Source: Cyanobacteria bacterium T3Sed10_344R1 (lineage in GTDB: Bacteria > Cyanobacteriota > Cyanobacteriia > Phormidesmidales > Phormidesmidaceae). Taken from it: a DNA stretch of 16,470 bases. The notes below the pieces were generated by a model. That model did no database searches and had not been told where the DNA came from. It saw nothing but the letters and a program-made list of their open reading frames with translations. The translations under genes were made by a program, and so were the position numbers. Within the stretch, counting starts at the first letter, position 1; each line of letters starts with the position of its first letter. Location of the stretch: positions 1-16,470 of the forward strand of contig PXDR01000354.1 in the NCBI GenBank assembly GCA_003566335.1. Reading direction: 5' to 3'. Below are positions 6,256-13,420 of this stretch, one piece after another.

Positions 6256-7166
6256 TGGATACTAGTGCCTCTCCCCCATCTACCAGCTCTCGCCGTCGCC
6301 AAGTCCGGCAGGTGTTGCTGATTACCCTGGGCTTAAACCTGCTCGTAGTCAGCATCAAAGGGGGACTAGGACTATGGATTGGCTCCCTCAGTTTATTAGC
6401 CGATGCCCTCCACAGCGTCACTGATGGGGCGAACAACATTTTGGGCCTAGTGACCAATCAGATGGCGTCGCCAAAGCCGGATCGCGATCATCCCTATGGT
6501 CACCAAAAGTTTGAGGCGGTGGGGGCGTTGGGTATTGCAGCGTTGCTTGCGATCGCATGCTACGAGATTCTGCGGAGCGCGGTGGTTCGCATTGGCACTG
6601 TGGCTGACCCCGTCACCATGGATGCGATTTCGCTCTGGCTGCTGCTGCTGGTGTTGGGCGTCAACATCTTCGTTGCCTTCTACGAGCGGCGGGTAGGACA
6701 ACGCCTCGACAGCCCACTGCTGATTGCCGATGCCCACCACACTATGGGCGATGTATGGATCACCATTGCCGTGCTGGGCGGGTTGGTTGGAGTATGGCTG
6801 GGGTGGAACTGGCTAGACGTGGCTCTCGCCTTTCCGGTGGCGGTGCTGGTGTTACACAGCGGCTGGCAAGTGCTATCCACCAACTTGCCCTGGTTAGTCG
6901 ATCGGATGGCGATTGCCCCCGAAGAAATCCATCAGCAGGTGATGCAGGTGCCTGGAGTGGTGAACTGCCACAGCATTGCATCTCGCGGGCGGCTAGGCCA
7001 GCGAGTGTTTGTCGATATGCATCTGGTGGTGACCGCAACCGATATCAAAACGGCCCACGACATCACCGAAACCGTTGAAAGCAAGCTAATTGCTGCCTAC
7101 GGCCCAGTCCGAGCCACGATTCATTTAGAGCCGTCGGATTATATTTCGGATCAGATTAGCTATTAG
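6255..7166 (+). CDS. cation diffusion facilitator (CDF) metal efflux transporter
   Basis: The 303-residue membrane protein exports divalent metal in exchange for protons. Hydrophobic segments begin at about residues 20, 42, 89, 126, 168 and 187, the six-helix CDF plan. The metal site is HSVTD (53-57) in helix 2 and HTMGD (162-166) in helix 5; two HxxxD pairs are the pattern of zinc-type CDFs. DHPYGHQKFE (78-87) is the family loop signature. A cytosolic domain of about 85 residues ends the protein and retains His residues (VNCHSIASRGRLGQRVFVDMHLVV). Its ATG at 6255 shares a base with the pfkA stop and GGGGGAG lies at 6243-6249, so translation is probably coupled. Zinc is an inference; iron or cobalt cannot be excluded. 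Confidence 0.92.
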   Translation: MDTSASPPSTSSRRRQVRQVLLITLGLNLLVVSIKGGLGLWIGSLSLLADALHSVTDGANNILGLVTNQMASPKPDRDHPYGHQKFEAVGALGIAALLAIACYEILRSAVVRIGTVADPVTMDAISLWLLLLVLGVNIFVAFYERRVGQRLDSPLLIADAHHTMGDVWITIAVLGGLVGVWLGWNWLDVALAFPVAVLVLHSGWQVLSTNLPWLVDRMAIAPEEIHQQVMQVPGVVNCHSIASRGRLGQRVFVDMHLVVTATDIKTAHDITETVESKLIAAYGPVRATIHLEPSDYISDQISY

Positions 7167-7196
7167 CTGTTGGCTGTCCTGAGAATAGTCAAGTAG

Positions 7197-7225
7197 GGTG
7201 CTGTTAGGCGAAGCCGTAACGCACC
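7197..7225. repeat. degenerate cyanobacterial palindromic repeat
   Basis: The sequence GGTGCTGTTAGGCGAAGCCGTAACGCACC minus its ends resembles a palindrome widely dispersed in cyanobacterial genomes, whose intact arms read GGTGCGTTAC and GTAACGCACC. Here the right arm is intact (GTAACGCACC, 7216-7225) and the left is altered (GGTGCTGTTA, 7197-7206). It lies between convergent genes and could terminate both. Confidence 0.55.
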
Positions 7226-7257
7226 GCTCTGCAAGCCTTTGGCACATTACACTGGCG

Positions 7258-7935
7258 CTAGCACCAAGAATGTTCGTCTTCGGGATTGTTTAGCAGTTCG
7301 CGGATGTTGGCTTCTATCACCCGGTAGCCGACGTTGCCGTTGAGGCGCTGGCGGCCTTCGTTGAAGATTAGGGTGGGGCTGACGGTAACGGCATGCTGCT
7401 TCACCTGTTCTGAGTCTTTGAATAACTCGGCGTAGGCTGCACCATTGGCGATCTGGGCGAGGATTTGATCGGTGGGTAGTCCGAGTTGATCCGCAATATC
7501 GAGCTGAACTTGGCGATGGGCAATGTTTCGGCCCTGGGTGAAAAAGGCTTCTCGGAATGCCAGGATGGTGCGTTCAAACGCTTGAGGGGTGGCGGTCAAT
7601 TTTCCTTGGGCGTCGAGTAGCTTGACGGCATAGAGGAAAATATTGCCCGCCATCGAGGAAATCGGTGGATCCTTGATCCAGACATCGGGGTGAATGGTGA
7701 CATGGTCAAACCGCGCCGCCACCTCCTGAACATGCTGGCCGTAACCCGCTAACCCGCCGCGATCGCACCACTTTGCCTCCAGTTTTTCGATGGCATTGCC
7801 AAATATCGGGATGAAGTGATACTCCAGCGCGATTTGGTCTTGAAAGGTTTTCTGAAGCTGCTCAATGCGTACTTGGGCAATGTAAGCCCAGACACACAAA
7901 ACGTCAGAAAAGTGGGAAATGCGGATAGGTTCCAT
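7258..7935 (-). CDS. DsbA-fold protein without a CxxC active site
   Basis: The 225-residue protein fits the DsbA-like thioredoxin fold of the FrnE/2-hydroxychromene-2-carboxylate isomerase group (PF01323). The first strand ends in FSDVLCVWAY (9-18), placing Cys14 where the redox motif starts, but the second Cys is replaced by Ala17. The cis-proline loop is present as TVSPTLIF, followed by NGNVGYRVIEA. Other cysteines are in KWCDRGG and at the very C terminus (HSWC). No signal peptide is seen, so it is probably cytosolic. A classical dithiol oxidase role is unlikely; a glutathione-linked, isomerase-like or single-Cys reductase role is possible but not shown. The upstream region has no clear ribosome binding site. 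Confidence 0.82.
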   Translation of the reverse strand: MEPIRISHFSDVLCVWAYIAQVRIEQLQKTFQDQIALEYHFIPIFGNAIEKLEAKWCDRGGLAGYGQHVQEVAARFDHVTIHPDVWIKDPPISSMAGNIFLYAVKLLDAQGKLTATPQAFERTILAFREAFFTQGRNIAHRQVQLDIADQLGLPTDQILAQIANGAAYAELFKDSEQVKQHAVTVSPTLIFNEGRQRLNGNVGYRVIEANIRELLNNPEDEHSWC

Positions 7936-8032
7936 GCTTGCCAGATCGTAAATTTCCAGATGCTCTGCCGATTCGTCTCCTCAGGGTTGCTGAGCCTCCT
8001 AATCGTACAAAAAAAGTCGGCGCAACTGAAAA

Positions 8033-8063
8033 GGCGAGGAAGCGGCTCAATACCTTCCTCGCC
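8033..8063 (-). terminator. intrinsic terminator of the fasciclin gene
   Basis: GGCGAGGAAG (8033-8042) and CTTCCTCGCC (8054-8063) form a perfect 10-bp stem with an 11-base loop. Read on the minus strand, TTTT follows at once, with a run of seven T a little further on (revcomp of 8010-8016). It lies 84 bases beyond the fasciclin stop and before the DsbA-like gene on the same strand, so it separates the two transcripts. Confidence 0.65.
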
Positions 8064-8094
8064 CTTGACCTTGTTTATTCAGAACGCACTATTG

Positions 8095-8121
8095 TTCTGG
8101 CGTTTAGATTCTGGCGTTTAG
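8095..8121. repeat. 13-bp direct repeat
   Basis: TTCTGGCGTTTAG occurs at 8095-8107 and again at 8109-8121, separated by one A. It is in the gap just after the fasciclin gene. No function is apparent; it is probably a small slippage duplication. Confidence 0.6.
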
Positions 8122-8146
8122 CTCCCGCCTAAATGTCATCTGGGGA

Positions 8147-9358
8147 CTAAATGCCAGCACTGAGAGCAGACGTGATTTCTTCCCGCAGTTCGCTAGACAT
8201 CAGCACCCGGTTCATGACGTGAATCACGCCGTTGTCGGCAGCAACATCAGCCTGAACCACGCTGCCATCATTCACAATCACGTTACCTTCTGTCACCAAT
8301 ACCGCGACGCCACCACCAAGGGTATCGACAAGGCCACTACTGATTTGATCAGAACGTACCTCACCTTCAACCACGTGGTAGTTAAGAACTCGGGTCAATA
8401 GGTCGCGGTTTTCGGCTTGCAGCAACCATTCCACAGTACCTTCAGGCAAATCGGCAAAGGCGTCATCTGTGGGTGCAAAGACAGTGTATGGGCCGTCGCT
8501 GGCCAGCGTATCGGTCAGCCCTGCCGCCTCTGCTGCGGTAAGCAAGGTTTCAAAGGTGCCGGTGCTGGTGGCTACTTCCACTAGGCTGCCACCTTCCAGC
8601 GTGGAGGTGGGCTCCATCGGCTCGGCATCACTACCGGGAGGGGGCGCTTGATCTTCAGGAGTCCCAAAAGGGTCGGCGTCATCACCGGGAGGCGGCGCTT
8701 GATCTGCTGGAGGAGTTCCGAAGGGATCGGCGTCATCGCTAGGTGGCGGAGCCTGATCCTCAGGAGTCCCAAAAGGGTCGGCGTCATCACCTGGAGGTGG
8801 CGCTTGCTCGGGAGGAGTCCCGAAAGGGTCGGCATCACTACCGGGAGGGGGTGCTTGATCCTGAGGGGTGCCAAAGGGGTCAGCGTCCTCACCTGGAGGG
8901 GGGGCTTGATCTGGGGGAGTGCCAAAGGGATCGGCATCATTCCCAGGAGGAGGCGCTTGATCCTGAGGGGTGCCGAAGGGATCAGCCTCCTCGCCAGGCG
9001 GGGGCGCTTGGTCTTGGGGCGTACCAAACGGGTCAGCATCATCCTGCTCAGGTTGCCCAAAGGGATCAGACTCATCCTCTTCTGATGTGCCAAAGGGATC
9101 AGAGTCCTCTTCCGCAGGAGGCGGGGCTTGTCCAGGCGGTGGAGCCTGCTCCATCGTGCCGGGAGGCGGGGCTTGCTGATCCATCGGTGCGCCACCGGGG
9201 GTACCGCCAGGAGGCAGTTGGGTCGTGGTCGTGGATCCTGCCTCGGCCCCATCATTGTGGGAGGAGCCTCGGGCTTCTAAGGGCAGCATGACCGCGCCAG
9301 CGACCCCCAAGACAACAACCAGACTCTTACTGAGAAGGGCTTTGGACAAAATAGACAT
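8147..9358 (-). CDS. secreted fasciclin (FAS1) protein with 17-residue tandem repeats
   Basis: The 403-residue product has three parts. Residues 1 to about 30 look like a signal peptide (Lys near the start, hydrophobic LVVVLGVAGAVML, then LEARGSS). Residues 41-255 are Pro/Gly/Asp-rich and very acidic, with ten DPFG motifs; from about 108 to 243 the unit DADPFGTPxDQAPPPGx repeats every 17 residues. Residues 258-388 form one FAS1 domain, with YTVFAPTDDAFADLP (291-305) as box H1, YHVV (327-330), and GVIHVMNRVLM (377-387) as box H2. FAS1 domains mediate adhesion or matrix binding, so an outer-surface or periplasmic protein is inferred. I chose the ATG at 9358 (AAAGG eight bases upstream) since a start 17 codons earlier would disturb the signal peptide. 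A cell-wall or sheath attachment role is a guess. Confidence 0.9.
   Translation of the reverse strand: MSILSKALLSKSLVVVLGVAGAVMLPLEARGSSHNDGAEAGSTTTTQLPPGGTPGGAPMDQQAPPPGTMEQAPPPGQAPPPAEEDSDPFGTSEEDESDPFGQPEQDDADPFGTPQDQAPPPGEEADPFGTPQDQAPPPGNDADPFGTPPDQAPPPGEDADPFGTPQDQAPPPGSDADPFGTPPEQAPPPGDDADPFGTPEDQAPPPSDDADPFGTPPADQAPPPGDDADPFGTPEDQAPPPGSDAEPMEPTSTLEGGSLVEVATSTGTFETLLTAAEAAGLTDTLASDGPYTVFAPTDDAFADLPEGTVEWLLQAENRDLLTRVLNYHVVEGEVRSDQISSGLVDTLGGGVAVLVTEGNVIVNDGSVVQADVAADNGVIHVMNRVLMSSELREEITSALSAGI
8633..9109 (-). repeat. coding minisatellite of 51-bp units in the fasciclin gene
   Basis: DPFG-encoding DNA recurs ten times here. The best-preserved part is a run of seven units spaced exactly 51 bp (17 codons), followed by one of 54 bp with an extra Ala codon. 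Copies differ mostly at synonymous or Asp/Glu/Gln/Pro positions, so the array is old enough to have drifted while keeping its protein pattern. Confidence 0.88.
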
Positions 9359-9524
9359 GAAAAAAACCTTTACTGGATTTGCAAAATGTAAAGGGAATGC
9401 GAAGTCCACGGCCTAAGTTATCAAGCGTGCTGGGGCATGTCCTCTAACGATAGGTAGAGATGGGGATCAGCACTGACCCTGTAGGGATCTGGTCAAAAGC
9501 TTGAAAGGCTGCCATAGCAGTCAA

Positions 9525-9551
9525 TAGCCCGGCGATCGCATCACCGGGCTA
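9525..9551 (-). terminator. hairpin after ileS with a HIP1 site at its top
   Basis: TAGCCCGG (9525-9532) and CCGGGCTA (9544-9551) form an 8-bp stem; the loop contains most of a GCGATCGC (9532-9539). It lies 64-90 bases beyond the ileS stop in a 256-bp gap before the fasciclin gene. No good T run follows on the minus strand, so terminator function is only likely. The rest of the gap (9359-9614) shows no gene. Confidence 0.4.
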
Positions 9552-9614
9552 TGCAGCCTAAAAAACTGCCTGGGTTAATTGTGTGACTGCTGCGCCTAAA
9601 GCAAGCTGTGCCTG

Positions 9615-12509
9615 CTAAAACTGACCAGCCAGGGCTTCCACGCAGCGATCGCAGATCTCAGGATGCTCCTCAGACTCACCCACATGGGTGGAGTAGTTCC
9701 AGCAGCGATCGCACTTCTTGCCCTCGGCATCCACAACGCCCACCCCAAGCCAATCGGCTTCACTGCTGAATTTGAGCCCTTGTAACGACTCAGGGCTGTC
9801 CAACAGCTCTACCTGGGACACCAGGAACAGATAACGCAGTTCATCCACATGGACACTGCCGGAAGCAACCGCATTCTCGGGGTTCATCGCCGTCAGAGTG
9901 GCCCGCAGGTCAGTATCGGCCACATAGAGCCGCACCTTGGCCTCCAGGGAAGAACCAATGTCCTTGGCGGCCCGAGCCTGCTCCAGCACCTTGTTCACCT
10001 CTTGGCGGATAGTGCGGAGCTGTTGCCATTTTTCAGCCAGGGCGGGCTGAGACCACTGGGGATCGAGGGTCACCCAACCGGCCTGAAACACCGACTGATG
10101 GCCGGTTTCGTAGGGCAGGTTTTGCCAGATATCTTCGGCCATGTGGCAGAGGACGGGTGCGATCGACCGAGCCAGGTTGTCAATCGCCACCGCCAGCACG
10201 GTTTGGCAACTGCGCCGCCGCTGGGAATCCGCCGCGCTGATGTAGAGCCGATCCTTCGCCGCATCCAGGTAGAAGTTGGACAGATCCACCGCGCAGAAGT
10301 TCTGCACCGTCTGGAAAAAGCGGAAGAACTGGAAGCTCTCAAAGGCCGATTCGACGTCAGCAAACACCTCGGTCATCCGGTGGAGCATATAGCGGTCTAG
10401 CTCCGGCAGTTGGTCGTAGGGCACCGCGTGCTGGGCCGGGTCAAAGTCGTTCAGGTTACCCAGCAGAAATCGCGCCGTGTTGCGAATCTTGCGGTAAACG
10501 TCTGACAACTGCTTCAGGATGGTTTTGCCCAGGGGCACGTCGGAGGAATAATCCACCGAGGACACCCACAGTCGCAGCACATCTGCGCCGTAGGCCGGAT
10601 CTTGCTTTTGGTTCTTGCCGCCGTTGATCACCATGGCTGGGTCAACCACGTTACCCAGGGACTTGCTCATCTTGCGGCCATTTTCGTCCAGAGCAAAGCC
10701 GTGGGTCAGCACCGTCTTGTAGGGAGCATGGCCGTGGGTGGCCACACTGGTCAACAGGCTGGACTGGAACCAGCCCCGGTGCTGGTCGGAGCCTTCTAGG
10801 TACATGTCCACCGGATAGGTGAGGCCATCCCGCTGTTGGGCCACTGCCGCCCAGGAAGAGCCTGAGTCAAACCACACGTCCATGGTGTCCGTGCCCTTGC
10901 GGTAGGTTTTGCCGTCGTTGCGGTACGCCTCGGGCAGCAGGTCGGCCACCGGCAGTTCCCACCAGGCGTCTGAGCCGTGCTGGGCAAACAGGGCTTGGAT
11001 ATGGGCGATAGTGTCGGCGCTGAGTAGGGGTTCCCCGGTGGCTTCGTCGTAGAACACGGGAATGGGTACGCCCCAGTTGCGCTGGCGGGAGATGCACCAG
11101 TCGCTGCGATCGCTGACCATAGCGGTGATTCGGTTTTCCCCCTGGGCCGGAATCCAGCGGACTTCAGAGATTGCTTTCAGAGCAGCGTCCCGGAAGCCTT
11201 CGACTGAGGCAAACCACTGCTCCGTCGCCCGGAAGATGGTGGGTTTTTTGGTGCGCCAGTCGTAGGGGTATTTGTGGGGATAGGCTTCTTCTTTCAGCAG
11301 CGACCCTGCCTTCACCAGGGCTTCGATCACCGCTGGATTGGCGTTTTTCAGCACGTTCAGCCCTTCAAACGGCCCGGCCTCGGCGGTGAAGTTGCCTCGC
11401 TCGTCCACGGGGCACAGCACCGGCAGGCCAAAGCGTTTGCCCACCTTAAAGTCTTCTTCCCCGTGGCCGGGTGCGGTGTGTACCAGGCCGGTGCCCGACT
11501 CGGTGGTGATGTAGTCGCCCCCGACCAGGATGGGGCTGGTGCGCTCAAACAGGGGATGGCGATAGGTGCAGTCTTGCAGATCGGCTCCTTTGAAGCTGGC
11601 CTTGATGGTCAGCTCGGTGTTGAGCAGCGCGGCAATGCGATCGCACAACTCTTTGGCAATCAGCAAATACTGGAACGGTTCACCCGCCGCCACTTCCACC
11701 ACGGCGTAATCCAGCTCGGCATTCACCGCCACCGCCAGGTTGGCCGGAATCGTCCAGGGGGTTGTCGTCCAGATTGCCACCCCGAGATTCCCTAAGAACG
11801 GAGCCAGGGTGTCCTTCAGAGCCGCTGAAGCGCTCACCATCGGGAACGCGGCGTAGATGCTCTGGGAGACGTGGTCATCGGGATATTCCAGCTCCGCTTC
11901 GGCCAGGGCGGTTTGGGAGCTAGGACTCCAGTGGACAGACTTGAGGCCGCGATAGATGTAGCCCTTCAGCACCATTTGGCCGAACACGCCAATCTGGGCC
12001 GCTTCGTATTCCGGCTGCAGGGTGAGATAGGGGGCATCCCAATCCCCCCAGACCCAGTAGCGCTTGAAGCCTTCGCACTGGCGCTCTTGCTGGGCGATCG
12101 CCCACTTTTTGGCTTTTTTGCGCAGCTCAATCGGGCTGAGGTTGCGGCGCTCCTCGCTGCTCATTTCTTGCAGCACCTTCAGCTCAATCGGCAGACCGTG
12201 ACAGTCCCAGCCCGGCACATAGCGCACCTTGCGGCCCTTGAGCAGTTGGTACTTGTTAACCGTATCTTTGAGGATTTTGTTCAGGGCGTGGCCGATGTGC
12301 AGCGGCCCATTGGCATAGGGCGGCCCGTCGTGCAGCACAAACGGTTCCCCCGGATTCTCTTGGGCCAGGGTTTCATAGATCTGCTGATCCGCCCAGAACT
12401 GCTGAATTTCTGGCTCCCGCTGGGGCGCATTCGCCCGCATGTTGAAGTCAGTTTTTGGCAGGAGAACGGTATCTTTGTAGCCCTTTTGCTCTTTCACGGG
12501 GTCGGTCAC
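9615..12509 (-). CDS. ileS: isoleucyl-tRNA synthetase
   Basis: The 964-residue class Ia synthetase charges tRNA-Ile with isoleucine and edits misactivated valine. HIGH is at 71-74 (GPLHIGHALNKIL) and KMSKS at 613-617 (GRKMSKSLGN). The CP1 editing domain between them shows TTTPWTIPANLA and GTGLVHTAPGHGEEDF. The C terminus has a zinc finger with four cysteines at 933, 936, 953 and 956 (CDRCWNY and CDRC). This is the bacterial-type arrangement and the length is normal for it. The start codon is GTG at 12509, giving MTDPVKEQKGYKDTVLLPKT; the ribosome binding site is poor, and an in-frame GTG four codons later is an alternative. The HEAT gene ends 96 bases upstream on the same strand. Confidence 0.97.
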   Translation of the reverse strand: MTDPVKEQKGYKDTVLLPKTDFNMRANAPQREPEIQQFWADQQIYETLAQENPGEPFVLHDGPPYANGPLHIGHALNKILKDTVNKYQLLKGRKVRYVPGWDCHGLPIELKVLQEMSSEERRNLSPIELRKKAKKWAIAQQERQCEGFKRYWVWGDWDAPYLTLQPEYEAAQIGVFGQMVLKGYIYRGLKSVHWSPSSQTALAEAELEYPDDHVSQSIYAAFPMVSASAALKDTLAPFLGNLGVAIWTTTPWTIPANLAVAVNAELDYAVVEVAAGEPFQYLLIAKELCDRIAALLNTELTIKASFKGADLQDCTYRHPLFERTSPILVGGDYITTESGTGLVHTAPGHGEEDFKVGKRFGLPVLCPVDERGNFTAEAGPFEGLNVLKNANPAVIEALVKAGSLLKEEAYPHKYPYDWRTKKPTIFRATEQWFASVEGFRDAALKAISEVRWIPAQGENRITAMVSDRSDWCISRQRNWGVPIPVFYDEATGEPLLSADTIAHIQALFAQHGSDAWWELPVADLLPEAYRNDGKTYRKGTDTMDVWFDSGSSWAAVAQQRDGLTYPVDMYLEGSDQHRGWFQSSLLTSVATHGHAPYKTVLTHGFALDENGRKMSKSLGNVVDPAMVINGGKNQKQDPAYGADVLRLWVSSVDYSSDVPLGKTILKQLSDVYRKIRNTARFLLGNLNDFDPAQHAVPYDQLPELDRYMLHRMTEVFADVESAFESFQFFRFFQTVQNFCAVDLSNFYLDAAKDRLYISAADSQRRRSCQTVLAVAIDNLARSIAPVLCHMAEDIWQNLPYETGHQSVFQAGWVTLDPQWSQPALAEKWQQLRTIRQEVNKVLEQARAAKDIGSSLEAKVRLYVADTDLRATLTAMNPENAVASGSVHVDELRYLFLVSQVELLDSPESLQGLKFSSEADWLGVGVVDAEGKKCDRCWNYSTHVGESEEHPEICDRCVEALAGQF

Positions 12510-12605
12510 GGCCTGAAGAAGGATAGTTACAAAACTTGAAGTCTGTTCCGCCTATTATCGGCCACAGACTCCCGATGCTTCAAGGAGTTTGATAGATAGC
12601 TGGGG

Positions 12606-13361
12606 CTAGAAATAGCCGTCTTGCTCGATTTCTTCAATCGTTTGCAACCCTCGGGCATCGCCAATTTTGAGGATGGCGGATCGGGCGTCTTCTCGCACGC
12701 CCAGGTCGTCATCTTCGGCAAAGGTTTCAATCAAGGCATCCACTGCCGTGGCATAAACCACGTTAGAGGGCAGTTCTCGGCAAAGTTCGCCCACGGCCCA
12801 GGCGCAGTTGCTGCGCACGGCTGATACCTCATCCCGCCGCATGGATTCAATTAAGGGGGGAATGGCGGCAATCACGAGCTCGTAGCCCAACTGCACCATC
12901 TGGGCCAGGGAGGTGGCAGCCCACAGCCGCACGGCGGGGATGTCCATGCGCAGGGCATCCACTAAAGGCATTAAGGATCTGCGATCGCGGCTGTTGCCTA
13001 AGGCCCACACCACCCCTTTACGCACATAGCCATTCCAGTCCTGATGCAGCTGGTGGATTAACGGCTCGACCGCCTGCTCACTGCGATTTCGCCCCAGGGC
13101 ATAAGCAGCACTGAGGCGCACCAAAGGACAGGCATCTTGCAGGAGACCAATCAGCCGGGGCACTGCCCGCGCGTCCTGGAGTTCGCAAAATGCCCGCGCT
13201 GCCAACATCCGCTGCTGGGCCGTGGGGGCCGACAGCAGCAGCAGCATCGCCTCGGGATCGTACTGGGGCTGGGCGGGTTCTTCCACCGGCCCCAGGCGAT
13301 CCAAGGGACTCTCGTAGTCGGCGTCGGTGGTTAGGGCTGTGAGGTCGTCGTCGTCGTACAT
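12606..13361 (-). CDS. HEAT-repeat (PBS-lyase-like) protein
   Basis: The 251-residue protein has an acidic N-terminal stretch (MYDDDDLTALTTDADYESPLDRL), then a series of about 30-residue alpha-helical HEAT/PBS-lyase-like repeats. The repeats are visible as ARAFCELQDARAVPRLIGLL, SAAYALGRNRSEQAVEPLI, GVVWALGNSRDRRSLMPLV, WAATSLAQM and CAWAVGELC. Such repeats serve as protein-binding scaffolds; related proteins include phycobilin lyase subunits and NblB-like factors, but the lyase-specific residues cannot be judged here. It resembles a cyanobacterial family of unassigned role. It lies 59 bases after hemL and 96 before ileS on the same strand, which suggests co-transcription. No signal peptide is seen. 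The ATG at 13361 has only a weak binding site. Confidence 0.85.
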   Translation of the reverse strand: MYDDDDLTALTTDADYESPLDRLGPVEEPAQPQYDPEAMLLLLSAPTAQQRMLAARAFCELQDARAVPRLIGLLQDACPLVRLSAAYALGRNRSEQAVEPLIHQLHQDWNGYVRKGVVWALGNSRDRRSLMPLVDALRMDIPAVRLWAATSLAQMVQLGYELVIAAIPPLIESMRRDEVSAVRSNCAWAVGELCRELPSNVVYATAVDALIETFAEDDDLGVREDARSAILKIGDARGLQTIEEIEQDGYF

Positions 13362-13420
13362 GCCATTACTCAGTGCCTACCGTCACTCTACCGTTGCGAT
13401 CGCACTTTTCCTCAGTCCAG

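Noticed and set aside
8633..9109. Regular repeats that might be a CRISPR array
   Set aside because: Units are contiguous without unique spacers, are in frame, and encode a sensible repeat between a signal peptide and a FAS1 domain.
8581..9291. Long open frames on both strands over the fasciclin repeats
   Set aside because: A 51-bp unit stays open in every frame that lacks a stop in one unit, so long shadow frames are expected; their products are arginine-rich nonsense.
9849..12539. Several 60-220 codon plus-strand frames antisense to ileS
   Set aside because: IleRS motifs are continuous on the minus strand; the antisense frames arise from its GC-rich codon use.
12510..12605. T-box leader upstream of ileS
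   Set aside because: The gap is only 96 bases, lacks a T-box sequence and terminator, and T-boxes are not expected in cyanobacteria.
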